DNA from: Streptomyces sp. NBC_01408
GTDB taxonomy: Bacteria > Actinomycetota > Actinomycetes > Streptomycetales > Streptomycetaceae
Reading direction: 5' to 3'
DNA length: 64,000 nucleotides
Assembly (NCBI RefSeq): GCF_026340255.1
Contig: NZ_JAPEPJ010000001.1
Location: forward strand, 620,001-684,000
Made by a program: the position numbers and the translations under genes. Every line of letters begins with the position of its first letter. The stretch's first letter is position 1. Shown here piece by piece: positions 1 through 8,745 of the stretch. Under the pieces are notes generated by a model. That model searched no databases. It worked only from the letters and a program-made list of their open reading frames with translations, and was not told where the DNA came from.

Positions 1-1364
1 TCGATGGCCCGGGTGGCCGCGTACAGCTCGATCGCGACGATCCGGGTCAGGTTGTCGATCGCCGTACGGAGCTTGCGCGCGGCCGACCACCCCATGGAGA
101 CGTGGTCCTCCTGCATGGCGGAGGAGGGGATGGAGTCGGCGGACGCGGGCACCGCGAGCCGCTTCATCTCGCTGACCAGCGCGGCCTGCGTGTACTGGGC
201 GATCATCAGGCCCGAGTCCACGCCCGCGTCGTCCGCGAGGAAGGGCGGCAGTCCGTGCGAGCGGTTCTTGTCGAGCAGCCGGTCGGTGCGCCGCTCGGCG
301 ATGGAGCCCAGGTCGGCGGCCGCGATGGCGAGGAAGTCCAGGACGTAGGCGACCGGGGCGCCGTGGAAGTTGCCGTTGGACTCGACGCGGCCGTCGGGCA
401 GGACCACCGGGTTGTCCACGGCGGCGGCCAGCTCGCGGGAGGCCACCAGGGCGGCGTGCGCCATGGTGTCGCGGCCCGCGCCGGCGACCTGCGGGGCGCA
501 GCGCACGGAGTACGCGTCCTGCACGCGCGGGGCGGACTCCTCCTGGAAGTGCCCGGTGAGCCCGGAGCCCTTCAGCACGGCGGCCATGTTGGCGGCGGAG
601 GCGCCCTGGCCGGGGTGCGGGCGGATGGCGTGCAGCTCGGGCTGGAGGACCTTCTCGGTGCCGAGCAGCGCCTCCAGCGTCAGCGCGGCGGTGATGTCGG
701 CGGAGGTGTAGAGCTTGCCGAGGTCGGCGAGGGCCATGACCAGCATGCCGAGCATGCCGTCGGTGCCGTTGAGGAGGGCGAGGCCCTCCTTCTCGCGGAG
801 CTCGACGGGCTCGATCCCGGCTTCGGCGAGCAGTTCGCCGGCGGGGCGGACGGTCCCGTCCGGGCCCTCGGCGTCGCCCTCGCCCATGAGCGCGAGCGCG
901 CAGTGGGAGAGCGGCGCGAGGTCGCCGGAGCAGCCGAGGGAGCCGTACTCGTGGACGACGGGGGTGATCCCGGCGTTCAGGACGTCGGCCATGGTCTGGG
1001 CGACGGAGGGCCGTACGCCGGTGTGCCCGGAGGCGACGGTCTTGAGCCGGAGGAACATCAGCGCGCGGACCACCTCCCGCTCTACGCGCGGGCCCATGCC
1101 GGCGGCGTGCGAGCGGACGATGTTGCGCTGGAGCTGGGCGCGCAGCTCGGGACTGATGTGCCGGGAGGCGAGCGCACCGAACCCGGTGGACACCCCGTAG
1201 ACGGGCTCGGGCTTGGCCGCGAGGGCGTCGACGATCTCGCGGGCGCGGGCGAGGGCGTCGAGCGCCTCGCCGGACAGCTCGACCCGTGCGTTGCCGCGGG
1301 CGACGGCGATGACGTCCTCGGCAGTGGTCCCGAAGGGCCCCACCACGACAGTGTGCATATCCAT
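1..1364 (-). CDS. hutH: Histidine ammonia-lyase (C-terminus cut by window edge)
   Basis: Cytosolic lyase that removes ammonia from L-histidine to give urocanate, the first step of histidine breakdown. The reverse frame is open from the ATG at 1364 to the window edge, about 454 of the roughly 510 residues usual for the family, so the C-terminus is outside. Visible motifs are GVSTGFG at residues 57-63 and the cofactor (MIO) segment GSLGCSGD at 141-148. The tripeptide that cyclises is Cys-Ser-Gly here rather than the commoner Ala-Ser-Gly. A second in-frame ATG lies at 1358. The next gene on this strand, the GGDEF protein, is separated by an intergenic repeat, so co-transcription is unlikely. Confidence 0.95.
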   Translation of the reverse strand, partial: MDMHTVVVGPFGTTAEDVIAVARGNARVELSGEALDALARAREIVDALAAKPEPVYGVSTGFGALASRHISPELRAQLQRNIVRSHAAGMGPRVEREVVRALMFLRLKTVASGHTGVRPSVAQTMADVLNAGITPVVHEYGSLGCSGDLAPLSHCALALMGEGDAEGPDGTVRPAGELLAEAGIEPVELREKEGLALLNGTDGMLGMLVMALADLGKLYTSADITAALTLEALLGTEKVLQPELHAIRPHPGQGASAANMAAVLKGSGLTGHFQEESAPRVQDAYSVRCAPQVAGAGRDTMAHAALVASRELAAAVDNPVVLPDGRVESNGNFHGAPVAYVLDFLAIAAADLGSIAERRTDRLLDKNRSHGLPPFLADDAGVDSGLMIAQYTQAALVSEMKRLAVPASADSIPSSAMQEDHVSMGWSAARKLRTAIDNLTRIVAIELYAATRAI

Positions 1365-1436
1365 ATTCAGCACCCTACGGACTGAATCGCTTCATGTCAC
1401 CCCTTCCGAACGCGCCGCTCGCACGGGCCGGATTTT

Positions 1437-1478
1437 CAGCCCCTCCGGCGTTTGAGGAGCGGGGTCCGGGGCGGACGC
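1437..1478. repeat. Intergenic repeat copy 1
   Basis: Variant copy of the dispersed repeat found throughout this window (core cagcccctccggcgtttga, then gagcggggtccggggcgga). It lies between hutH and the GGDEF gene. See the copies at 12474, 25332 and 39670. Confidence 0.7.
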
Positions 1479-1497
1479 CAGCAGTGGAGCGGCGGGA

Positions 1498-2613
1498 TCA
1501 CGGCCGCCCCCGGAAACGGCGGCGTTCGCCGACGGCAGCCTCGGCGGCGGCGTCGGCCAGGCGCACCACGGCGGTGTCGCGCCCCGCGACGACCGGCTTC
1601 GGCGAGCGCGCGGCCTTGGCCTTGTACTGGGCGGCGTCGGCCAGCCGGAACAGCCGCCTGGAGGAGGTGACCAGCCCGATCGGATCCCCGGTGGACGCCA
1701 CCCCGCAGGCCACGCCCTCGCCCAGCTCCAGCGCGGCCGCCCGGGTGCACAGCTCCTCGGTGACCCGTACCACCTCGTCGGCGGTCGGCCCGACCCCCAC
1801 CAGGCAGAACTCGTCGCCGCCGAGCCGGGCCACCAGCGCGCCGGGCAGTATGGCCCCGCACAGGCTGAGCACCGAGCCGAAGCGCTCCAGCAGCCGGTCG
1901 CCCATGGCGTGGCCCAGGGTGTCGTTGACCTTCTTGAGCCCGTTCAGGTCGCAGACCACCAGGCTGACCACGACCCCGGTCCGCCGGTGCTCCTCCAGCG
2001 CCTCGTCGAGCCTCATGTCGACCGCCCGCCGGTTGGCGAGGCCGGTCAGCGGGTCGGTGAAGGCGAGCCGCCGGGCCTCCTCCAGCCGCTCGTTCTGCGC
2101 GAGCCCGGCGGCGACCACGGCGGCCAGGACGGTCGCGAACTCGGCGTCGTCCTCGTCGAAGTCGGGCAGCCCCTCGTCCCGGGCGACGTACAGCTCCCCC
2201 CAGGCGCGCCCGCTGAGCACGACGGGCGCCACCACGCAGGTCCCCCGTCCGCGGCGGCGCAGGGCCTCGCCACGGCGTCCGGGCCGGTCGCCGCCGGCGT
2301 TCTCGACCCAGGCGTGGGGGCCGCCGCCACCGGCCCACCGCTCGTGCAGGAACTCGGTGATCTCGGGGAAGTCGTGCACGGGATAGGACTCGTCTTCGGG
2401 GAACTCCTCCTCCCCGGGACGCCGCTCACCCTCGTTCACGAGCACCCGCAGGCGCCCCCGCTCCCGCTCCCACGCGGAGATCGCGGCGAACGAGCCGTCC
2501 AGCGCCGTCCGCGCCCCCCGCGCGGCCGCCCGCACGCTGTCCCGCGGCGCGCAGGCCGCGGCCATCGCCTGCGCGAGGCCCACGACGGCTCGTAGCCGCC
2601 CGTCAACTCCCAT
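1498..2613 (-). CDS. GAF-GGDEF protein, probable diguanylate cyclase
   Basis: Likely makes the second messenger c-di-GMP from two GTP. The N-terminal half (about 1-170) looks like a GAF-type sensor. The C-terminal GGDEF domain has FTDPLTGLANRR near 185, DLNGLKKVNDTLGH near 225 and an intact GGDEF signature at about 265-269. No RxxD inhibitory site is visible just before the signature, so product inhibition may be weak. No transmembrane segment is seen, so it is probably cytosolic. ATG at 2613 is preceded directly by GTG at 2616 and no Shine-Dalgarno sequence is evident, so either could be the start. In Streptomyces c-di-GMP acts through BldD and other effectors; a role for this gene is inference. 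Confidence 0.88.
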   Translation of the reverse strand: MGVDGRLRAVVGLAQAMAAACAPRDSVRAAARGARTALDGSFAAISAWERERGRLRVLVNEGERRPGEEEFPEDESYPVHDFPEITEFLHERWAGGGGPHAWVENAGGDRPGRRGEALRRRGRGTCVVAPVVLSGRAWGELYVARDEGLPDFDEDDAEFATVLAAVVAAGLAQNERLEEARRLAFTDPLTGLANRRAVDMRLDEALEEHRRTGVVVSLVVCDLNGLKKVNDTLGHAMGDRLLERFGSVLSLCGAILPGALVARLGGDEFCLVGVGPTADEVVRVTEELCTRAAALELGEGVACGVASTGDPIGLVTSSRRLFRLADAAQYKAKAARSPKPVVAGRDTAVVRLADAAAEAAVGERRRFRGRP

Positions 2614-2670
2614 CACCCCAGGTTAGGGAGTTTTGTCCGATTTGGTGATAATTGGCGCGACATCACTCGG

Positions 2671-2731
2671 CCTCGCCGGCGTTTGAGGCGCGGGGGTCCG
2701 GGGGCAGAGCCCCCGGCAACGGCGCGGCAGA
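2671..2731. repeat. Intergenic repeat copy 2
   Basis: Repeat copy reading cctcgccggcgtttgaggcg, then cgggggtccgggggcagagc and cccccggcaacggcgcggcag. It lies just downstream of the enoyl-CoA hydratase gene on its own strand. The GC-rich stem (ggggcagagcccc) could also help end transcription. Confidence 0.7.
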
Positions 2732-2735
2732 CGGG

Positions 2736-3536
2736 CTACTGGCCGGGCCAGTTCGGCTTGCGCTTCTCGTTGAACGCCGCCACGCCCTCCGCCCGGTCCC
2801 CCGAGAAGGCCACCGTCCGCCAGGCCGCGTCCTCGATCTCCAGCCCGGCCGCCAGGTCCATGCCGTGGCCGAGCCGCAGCGCCCGCTTGGCGGCACGCAG
2901 CCCGACCGGGGAATTCGCCGCCATCCGCCCGGCGAGGGCAAGCGCCTCGGCCGTGTCCTGCCCGGCCGGAACCACCGAGTCCACCAGGCCCAGGGCCAGC
3001 GCCTCGGCCGCCTCCACCCGGCGCGCCGTGAAGATCAGCTCGGCGGCCCGGGCCGCGCCCACCCGGCGCGGCAGCAGCTGCGTGCCCCCGCCGCCCGGGA
3101 TCACCCCCACGGACACCTCGGGCAGGCCGACCACCGCCGTCTCGTCCGCCACGATCACGTCGCAGGCCAGCGCCAGCTCGAAGCCGCCGCCGAGGGCGAA
3201 GCCGTGCACCGCCGCGACGGTGGGCACCGGAAGCTCCAGCACACCCCCGTACGCCCCGCGCGTGGTCGGCCGCTGCCGCACCAGCTCGGCGTCCGACAGC
3301 GAGTTGCGCTCCTTGAGGTCCGCCCCGACGCAGAACGCCCGCCCGGCGCTGGAGGAGAGCACCACCACCCGTACGGAAGGATCGGCGGCCAGCGCGGCGC
3401 AGGCCGCCCCGATCGAGCGGGCCATCTCCGTCGACACGGCGTTCATCGCCTTGGGCCGGTCCATGACCAGCTCGGCGACGTGCCCGTCGCCCTCCCGACG
3501 TACCGCGACGAACTCTCCGAAGCGCTGCTCAGACAT
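2736..3536 (-). CDS. Enoyl-CoA hydratase/isomerase family protein
   Basis: Crotonase-fold enzyme of 266 residues, probably hydrating enoyl-CoA in beta-oxidation or branched-chain amino acid breakdown. Visible are the oxyanion-hole segment around FCVGADLKE (about 88-96) and GFALGGGFELALACD near 135, containing the first catalytic-position Glu. LPEVSVGVIPGGGGTQ near 158 contains the second. Both acidic residues of a true hydratase are therefore present. The ATG at 3536 has GGGAGGG about 10 bases upstream. It sits between two nucleotide second-messenger genes on the same strand but has no obvious tie to them. Physiological substrate unknown. Confidence 0.9.
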   Translation of the reverse strand: MSEQRFGEFVAVRREGDGHVAELVMDRPKAMNAVSTEMARSIGAACAALAADPSVRVVVLSSSAGRAFCVGADLKERNSLSDAELVRQRPTTRGAYGGVLELPVPTVAAVHGFALGGGFELALACDVIVADETAVVGLPEVSVGVIPGGGGTQLLPRRVGAARAAELIFTARRVEAAEALALGLVDSVVPAGQDTAEALALAGRMAANSPVGLRAAKRALRLGHGMDLAAGLEIEDAAWRTVAFSGDRAEGVAAFNEKRKPNWPGQ

Positions 3537-3616
3537 CCTGCGACCCTCCCGGTTAACGAGCGTTACCCGGGCAGCTTAGGGGGTGTCCGGCGGGCCGCGC
3601 CGGATCGGGGAGCGGC

Positions 3617-4798
3617 TTACGCGGACCCCGCCCGCTTGCGCCGCGTCAGCGACCACGGCTCCACGACCCCGAGCCCGCGGACCGGCCGCTGCCACATCGG
3701 CTGGAGCGCGAAGCGGTAGGCCGTGCCCTCCTCGGGCGACGCCTCGGCCTCCTTCTCCGACACCGGCGCGGCCCCCGTCCGGGCCAGCTCCTCGGCCATC
3801 GCCCCGTCCACCAGCACCGCGTCCTTCGGCGCTATCGACGTCAGCCGGCTCGCCAGGTTCACCGTCGTGCCGAAGACGTCGCCCATCCGCGTCGTCACCG
3901 TGCCGAAGGCGATCCCGACCCGCAGCTCCGGCATCTGCGGGTCCGCCTCCATGGTCTCGATGAGCCGCAGCGCGATCTCCGCCGCCGTAGCCGCGTCGTC
4001 GGCGCAGTACAGCACCTCGTCGCCGAGCGTCTTGATCAGCCGGCCGCCGTGCGCGGCCACCAGGTCCGCCGACGTCGTCTCGAAGGACTCGACCAGCTCG
4101 CCGAGCTCCTCCTCCTCCAGCCGCCGCGTGAGGCGGGTGAAGCCCACCAGGTCCGCGAAGCCCACCGCGAGCCGCCGGTCGACCATCTCGTCGTCGTCCG
4201 CCACCTGCACCACGCGCCCGGTGGCCGCCGCCAGCTGGCGCCGCCACACGTAGACGAGGAACTCCTCCAGCTCCGGCAGCAGCAGCTCGACCAGCGGGTA
4301 CGTGACCTCCGTACGGGTCATCCCCGGCTCCGGCGGCTCCGTCAGCCCCTCCAGGAAGGAGTCGATCTGCCACTCCGCCAGCCGCGCCGTGGTCTGGCCG
4401 GTGGACCGCGCCACCTGCACCGCCATCGGCTCGGACAGCAGCCCGGCCTCCACCAGACCGGCCAGCCGGCGCAGCGCCAGTACGTCGGCCTCCGTCAGCG
4501 CCTTGGCCTGGCCGATGTCGGCGAAGCCCATGGCCCGCCAGAAGCGCGAGGCCAGCTCCATGGAGACACCGGCGCTACGGGCGGCCTGGAAGGGCGTGTA
4601 GCGGCGCTCGGCGCCCAGGATCAGCTGTTCCAGCCGGATGGCGAGGGGGTCGGCCGTCGGCTGCGCCGTGTGGTCGACCTCGTGGTGGGGCGTGTGCTGA
4701 TCACGCCCGATGGGGGTGGCCGGACTGGATCCGGACGCACCAGATCCGGACGCACCGGATCCGGAGGACGCGCTGGACGTAGGGTCGTCGACGGTCAA
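3617..4798 (-). CDS. cya: Class III adenylate cyclase
   Basis: Soluble adenylate/guanylate cyclase making cAMP from ATP. The N-terminus (1-40) is a low-complexity Ser/Gly/Ala stretch encoded by a short tandem repeat. A helical region with an HTH-like look (about 60-160) follows, then the cyclase domain (about 205-370) with metal-site segments GFADLVGFTRL and KTLGDEVLY, and NLASRLTSIA near the C-terminus. I prefer the TTG at 4798 because AGGAGG lies 6 bases before it; the upstream ATG at 4816 has no such site. The gene is transcribed away from birA, and the order cya-birA-pccB resembles other Streptomyces chromosomes. Streptomyces Cya is known to affect spore germination; here that role is inferred from similarity. 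Confidence 0.9.
   Translation of the reverse strand: MTVDDPTSSASSGSGASGSGASGSSPATPIGRDQHTPHHEVDHTAQPTADPLAIRLEQLILGAERRYTPFQAARSAGVSMELASRFWRAMGFADIGQAKALTEADVLALRRLAGLVEAGLLSEPMAVQVARSTGQTTARLAEWQIDSFLEGLTEPPEPGMTRTEVTYPLVELLLPELEEFLVYVWRRQLAAATGRVVQVADDDEMVDRRLAVGFADLVGFTRLTRRLEEEELGELVESFETTSADLVAAHGGRLIKTLGDEVLYCADDAATAAEIALRLIETMEADPQMPELRVGIAFGTVTTRMGDVFGTTVNLASRLTSIAPKDAVLVDGAMAEELARTGAAPVSEKEAEASPEEGTAYRFALQPMWQRPVRGLGVVEPWSLTRRKRAGSA
4727..4764. repeat. 15-bp tandem repeat inside cya
   Basis: About two and a half copies of ggatccggacgcacc, encoding Ser-Gly-Ala-Ser-Gly units in the disordered N-terminus of the adenylate cyclase. The unit is a multiple of three, so copy-number change would keep the frame. 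Confidence 0.7.
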
Positions 4799-5064
4799 GG
4801 GCCGCCTCCTGTCCATTCCGTGCGCACTGCCCTGCCGAACCGGTTGATCACCGGGAGGACCGGGATCGCCTAAACCATACGGCAGGTGTGCCGTACCTCA
4901 CTCCCTCTCCCGGCGGGCCGCTCTCCCTCCGGACGCCTTTCGCCGGCTCGTGAGGACGTACGCGCTCGTCACGCCCGCTCCCGCGCCCCATCGCGCGTCC
5001 GCCCTCACTCCCCGTCGCATCCCTTCGGCCCACCGGCCAGGCCGGACGGGCCGGACCGGGGCCG

Positions 5065-5928
5065 TCAGTGCACGGAACGGAGGTGGATCACGTCGCCCGC
5101 GCCGACCGCCTCGTGCTGTCCTTCCGCCGTACGGATGACCAGGCGGCCGTCGGTGTCGACCGCTTCGGCCGTTCCGGTGAGCGTGCGGCCGCCGGGCAGC
5201 TCCGCGCGCACGTGCCGGCCCAGGGTGGCGCAGCCCGCCGCGTAGGTCTCCTGGAGGCCGCTGGCCGCCGGGTCGCCGCCGGAGGCGCGCCAGTTCCCGT
5301 ACCACTGCTCCAGGGAGCGCAGTACGGCCCTCAGGAGCGGGTCCCGGTCGGTCACGGAGGCCTTGGCCAGAGCCAGGGAGCCCGCGGCCGGCACCGGCAG
5401 CTCGTCCTCGGTCAGGGTGACGTTGAGCCCGATCCCGAGGACCACGCCGTCGGCGACCCGCTCGGCGAGGATCCCGCCGGTCTTGCGCTCCTCGCCGTCC
5501 ACGCTGACCAGCAGGTCGTTGGGCCATTTGAGTGCGGTGTCCACGCCCGCCGCCCGGGACAGGCCGGTCGCGGTGGCCACCCCGGCCAGCAGGGTCAGCC
5601 AGCCCCACCGCTCCTGCGGGACCGCGTCGCCCGGCTTGAGCAGGACGGAGAAGAACAGCCCGGACCGGGGCGGTGCGACCCAGCTCCGGTCGAGCCGCCC
5701 GCGCCCGGCGGTCTGCTCCTCGGCGACGAGTACGGCCCCCTCGGGCAGCCCTGCGGCCCGGGCGGCGAGGTCGCTGTTGGTGGACCCGGTGGCCGCGACC
5801 ACGTCGAGGGAGGTCCACAGCCCGCCCTCGGTGACGACGGCCCGCTGGAGCGCGGCGGCATTCAGGGGCGGCCGCTCCAGGCTCGACCAACGACCGGCGG
5901 AAGCACCTGCTGAGGCATCTGATGGCAT
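5065..5928 (-). CDS. birA: Biotin--[acetyl-CoA-carboxylase] ligase
   Basis: Activates biotin with ATP and attaches it to the lysine of carboxyl-carrier domains; the natural client here is AccA2 (EAMKME motif) encoded nearby. Motifs: VVAATGSTNSDLA near residue 40, the ATP/biotin loop TAGRGRLDRSW near 70-80, and LKWPNDLLV near 120. There is no N-terminal winged helix, so it is a non-repressor (group I) ligase of 287 residues. The start at 5928 is chosen because AAGGA lies 8 bases upstream; an ATG at 5958 would add ten unconserved residues. It is divergent from pccB, with the TnpB relic between them. Confidence 0.93.
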   Translation of the reverse strand: MPSDASAGASAGRWSSLERPPLNAAALQRAVVTEGGLWTSLDVVAATGSTNSDLAARAAGLPEGAVLVAEEQTAGRGRLDRSWVAPPRSGLFFSVLLKPGDAVPQERWGWLTLLAGVATATGLSRAAGVDTALKWPNDLLVSVDGEERKTGGILAERVADGVVLGIGLNVTLTEDELPVPAAGSLALAKASVTDRDPLLRAVLRSLEQWYGNWRASGGDPAASGLQETYAAGCATLGRHVRAELPGGRTLTGTAEAVDTDGRLVIRTAEGQHEAVGAGDVIHLRSVH

Positions 5929-6024
5929 GATCGGATTCCTTATGTCGCCGTGTGTCATCCTCTGACCCGGGATTGCGTTCGGATCTTGACTGACCCTAGC
6001 TTCCGGCCTGTGGGGAATTCTGCG

Positions 6025-6696
6025 GTAAAGAGGGCATTCAGGTTCCGTTTCTACCCTGACGACGCGCAGGCAATGGAGCTGTCCAGGACACTCGGGTGTG
6101 TGCGGAAGGTCTACAACCTGGCGCTCTCCGCCCGCACCGAGGCTTGGACTCGCCGAGAACGGGTGAACTACGCACAGACCTCAGCGATGCTCACCGCATG
6201 GAAGCGGACTGAGGCACTGGCCTATCTCGGCGAGGTGTCCTGCGTGCCCCTCCAGCAGGCGCTACGGCATCTGCAGAGCGCTTCCTCCGCTTTCTGGGGG
6301 AAACGGTCGCGCTACCCGCGGTTCAAGTCGAAACGGAAGTCCCGGGCAAGCGCCGAGTACACCGGAGCCGACCACCGTGACTGTGTCCCGGGACTCGGCT
6401 GGCCGCTGGTTCGTCTCCGTGCTGTTCGAGGACACACCTGCCCTGCTGCCGCCTGCCACACAGGCGGTCGGGATCGATGCCGGACTGACAACCCTCCTCA
6501 CCCTGTCCACCGGCGAGAAGATCACCAACCACGAGAACGCGGCGATCAACCTTCTGGCCGCCGGGCTGGCGGTGTCTGCCTGTGGAGCGGGCGTAGGTCC
6601 TCGGCGGGAGTCCTCCCGGACGTGGCAGCGCGCGATGAAGCAGGAAGTCCCACCCGCGAGGGTGGGATCCCCTCCCTTTAGGGAAGGTGGCGAGGC
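6025..6696 (+). pseudogene. tnpB: Decayed TnpB (IS200/IS605-IS1341 OrfB) gene
   Basis: Remnant of a TnpB RNA-guided nuclease gene. The N-terminal part reads in frame from the codon at 6025 (VKRAFRFRFYPDDAQAMELS, then GCVRKVYNLALSARTEAW and PLQQALRHLQSASSAFWGKR) to SAEYT near 6360. The expected start codon is GTA instead of GTG. After an apparent deletion and frame change the sequence resumes as TVTVSRDSAGRWFVSVLFED and VGIDAGLTTLLTLSTGEKI (first RuvC Asp). It then jumps to the C-terminal tail NHENAAINLLAAGLAVSACG, missing the zinc-finger and middle RuvC region. It is a non-functional nuclease with at least two internal deletions. It lies between birA and pccB, probably an old insertion. Confidence 0.88.
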
Positions 6697-6700
6697 CAAG
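6545..6700 (+). ncRNA. Possible omega-RNA/right-end remnant of the TnpB element
   Basis: In IS1341-type elements the guide RNA overlaps the 3' end of tnpB and ends at the right element boundary. The corresponding segment is kept here: the tail coding GVGPRRESSRT, then cgcgagggtgggatcccctc and a short hairpin (ccctcccttt/agggaagg, about 6669-6687). Boundaries are approximate. Whether any RNA is made is unknown, and with tnpB broken it could act only with a TnpB encoded elsewhere. Confidence 0.35.
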
Positions 6701-6830
6701 CAACCCACAGTAGGTGTGTCAAACGCCGCACTGCCGAGCGCCATGCCCGCCGTTACGCTACGCACCAGTAGCCAGCAGTAGTCAATCAATTGACCAGGCC
6801 GTTGACACCACGCAGGGAGCCGCGACCCCG

Positions 6831-8423
6831 ATGTCACAACCCTCAGAGCCGATCGACATGCACACCACCGCGGGGAAGATCGCGGACCTGCAGCGCCGCA
6901 TCGACGAAGCCACCCACGCCGGGTCGGCGCGGGCCGTGGAGAAGCAGCACGCCAAGGGCAAGCTGACGGCGCGTGAGCGGGTGGCGCTCCTCCTCGACGA
7001 GGGTTCCTTCGTGGAGCTGGACGAGTTCGCCCGGCACCGCTCCACCAACTTCGGGCTGGAGAAGACCCGCCCGTACGGCGACGGCGTCGTCACCGGGTAC
7101 GGCACGGTGGACGGCCGCCCGGTCGCCGTGTTCTCACAGGACTTCACGGTCTTCGGCGGCGCCCTGGGCGAGGTCTACGGACAGAAGATCATGAAGGTCA
7201 TGGACTTCGCCCTGAAGACCGGCTGCCCGCTCGTCGGCATCAACGACTCCGGCGGCGCCCGCATCCAGGAGGGTGTCAGCGCGCTCGGCATGTACGGGGA
7301 GATCTTCCGCCGCAACGTGCACGCGTCCGGGGTGATCCCGCAGATCAGCCTCGTCGTGGGGCCCTGCGCGGGCGGCGCCGTGTACTCCCCCGCCATCACC
7401 GACTTCACGGTCATGGTCGACCAGACCTCGCACATGTTCATCACCGGCCCCGACGTCATCAAGACGGTCACCGGCGAGGACGTCGGCTTCGAGGAGCTGG
7501 GCGGGGCGCGGACGCACAACAGCACGTCCGGCGTCGCCCACCACATGGCCGGGGACGAGAAGGACGCGATCGAGTACGTCAAGTCCCTGCTGGCGTACCT
7601 GCCGTCGAACAACCTGTCCGAGCCGCCGGCGTTCCCGGAGGAGGCGGATACCGAGGTCACCGACAGCGACCGCGAGCTCGACGTACTGATCCCGGACAGC
7701 GCGAACCAGCCGTACGACATGCACACCGTGATCGAGCACGTGCTCGACGACGCGGAGTTCCTGGAGACGCAGTCGCTCTTCGCGCCGAACATCCTCACCG
7801 GCTTCGGCCGGGTCGAGGGCCACCCGGTGGGCATCGTCGCCAACCAGCCGATGCAGTTCGCCGGCTGCCTGGACATCAACGCCTCCGAGAAGGCGGCACG
7901 GTTCGTGCGGACCTGCGACGCCTTCAACATCCCGGTGCTGACCTTCGTGGACGTCCCGGGCTTCCTGCCGGGCACGGACCAGGAGTACAACGGAATCATC
8001 CGGCGCGGCGCGAAGCTGATCTACGCCTACGCCGAGGCCACCGTCCCCCTGATCACCGTCATCACCCGCAAGGCCTTCGGCGGCGCGTACGACGTCATGG
8101 GCTCCAAGCACCTCGGCGCGGACCTCAACCTGGCCTGGCCGACCGCCCAGATCGCCGTCATGGGCGCGCAGGGCGCGGTGAACATCCTGCACCGCCGGAC
8201 CATCGCGGAGGCCGCTCCCGAGGAGGTGGAGGAGGTCCGGGCCCGTCTGATCGCCGAGTACGAGGACGCGCTGCTGAACCCGTACACGGCCGCCGAGCGC
8301 GGTTACATCGACGCGGTGAGCATGCCGTCCGAGACCCGGGCGCACGTGGTGAAGGGGCTGCGGCAGCTGCGCACCAAGCGGGAGTCCCTGCCGCCGAAGA
8401 AGCACGGCAACATCCCCCTCTAG
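6831..8423 (+). CDS. pccB: Propionyl-CoA/acyl-CoA carboxylase beta (carboxyltransferase) subunit
   Basis: Carboxyltransferase subunit of 530 residues that moves CO2 from biotin on AccA2 to propionyl-CoA (or acetyl-CoA), giving methylmalonyl-CoA (or malonyl-CoA) for fatty acids and polyketides. Seen: [15 protein letters not shown] near the N-terminus, the acyl-CoA oxyanion region [14 protein letters not shown] near 140, [15 protein letters not shown] near 180, and the C-terminal half with [19 protein letters not shown] near 415-433. ATG 6831 is chosen over upstream starts because homologues begin shortly before HTTAGK and AGGGAG lies about 10 bases before it. An epsilon subunit gene follows 18 bases after the stop, in the arrangement typical of Streptomyces. 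Confidence 0.95.
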   Translation: MSQPSEPIDMHTTAGKIADLQRRIDEATHAGSARAVEKQHAKGKLTARERVALLLDEGSFVELDEFARHRSTNFGLEKTRPYGDGVVTGYGTVDGRPVAVFSQDFTVFGGALGEVYGQKIMKVMDFALKTGCPLVGINDSGGARIQEGVSALGMYGEIFRRNVHASGVIPQISLVVGPCAGGAVYSPAITDFTVMVDQTSHMFITGPDVIKTVTGEDVGFEELGGARTHNSTSGVAHHMAGDEKDAIEYVKSLLAYLPSNNLSEPPAFPEEADTEVTDSDRELDVLIPDSANQPYDMHTVIEHVLDDAEFLETQSLFAPNILTGFGRVEGHPVGIVANQPMQFAGCLDINASEKAARFVRTCDAFNIPVLTFVDVPGFLPGTDQEYNGIIRRGAKLIYAYAEATVPLITVITRKAFGGAYDVMGSKHLGADLNLAWPTAQIAVMGAQGAVNILHRRTIAEAAPEEVEEVRARLIAEYEDALLNPYTAAERGYIDAVSMPSETRAHVVKGLRQLRTKRESLPPKKHGNIPL

Positions 8424-8441
8424 CCCTTCCAGGAGGTCTCT

Positions 8442-8651
8442 GTGGTGATCAAGGTCGTCAAGGGCAACCCGACGCCGGAGGAGCTGGCCGCCGCACTGGC
8501 GGTGGTCCAAGCGCGCGCCGCGGCGCTGGCCTCCCAGCCGTCGGGCGCGCAGCGGGTGGCGGACGAGTGGTCGGCTCCGGCCCGGGTGGCGCGCCACCGG
8601 CTGCCGCAGCCGGGGCCGCGCGCGTGGGGCCGTACGTACTGGCCGGGATAG
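8442..8651 (+). CDS. Acyl-CoA carboxylase epsilon subunit
   Basis: Small protein of 69 residues with the epsilon-subunit pattern: VIKVVKGNPTPEELAAALAV at the N-terminus and a basic, aromatic tail (ARHRLPQPGPRAWGRTYW). In actinomycetes such subunits bind the carboxyltransferase hexamer and raise activity of the alpha-beta complex. AGGAGG at 8431-8436 serves either GTG 8442 (5-base spacer) or GTG 8445 (8-base spacer); the second may be the real start. It directly follows pccB and is almost certainly in the same transcript. Confidence 0.9.
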   Translation: MVIKVVKGNPTPEELAAALAVVQARAAALASQPSGAQRVADEWSAPARVARHRLPQPGPRAWGRTYWPG

Positions 8652-8745
8652 ACCCCGGCAGCGGTGGTGGCCGCGGGCGCACGCCCGCGGCCACGCCCCG
8701 CCTCCCGGCGCAGCAGCCGGCGCAGCCGTCCGCCCAGCCCTCCGC

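Noticed and set aside
102..1385. 427-codon open frame on the plus strand over hutH
   Set aside because: Antisense shadow; composition is Gly/Val/Asp repeats typical of the wrong frame in high-GC DNA, and the minus strand gives a complete HutH match.
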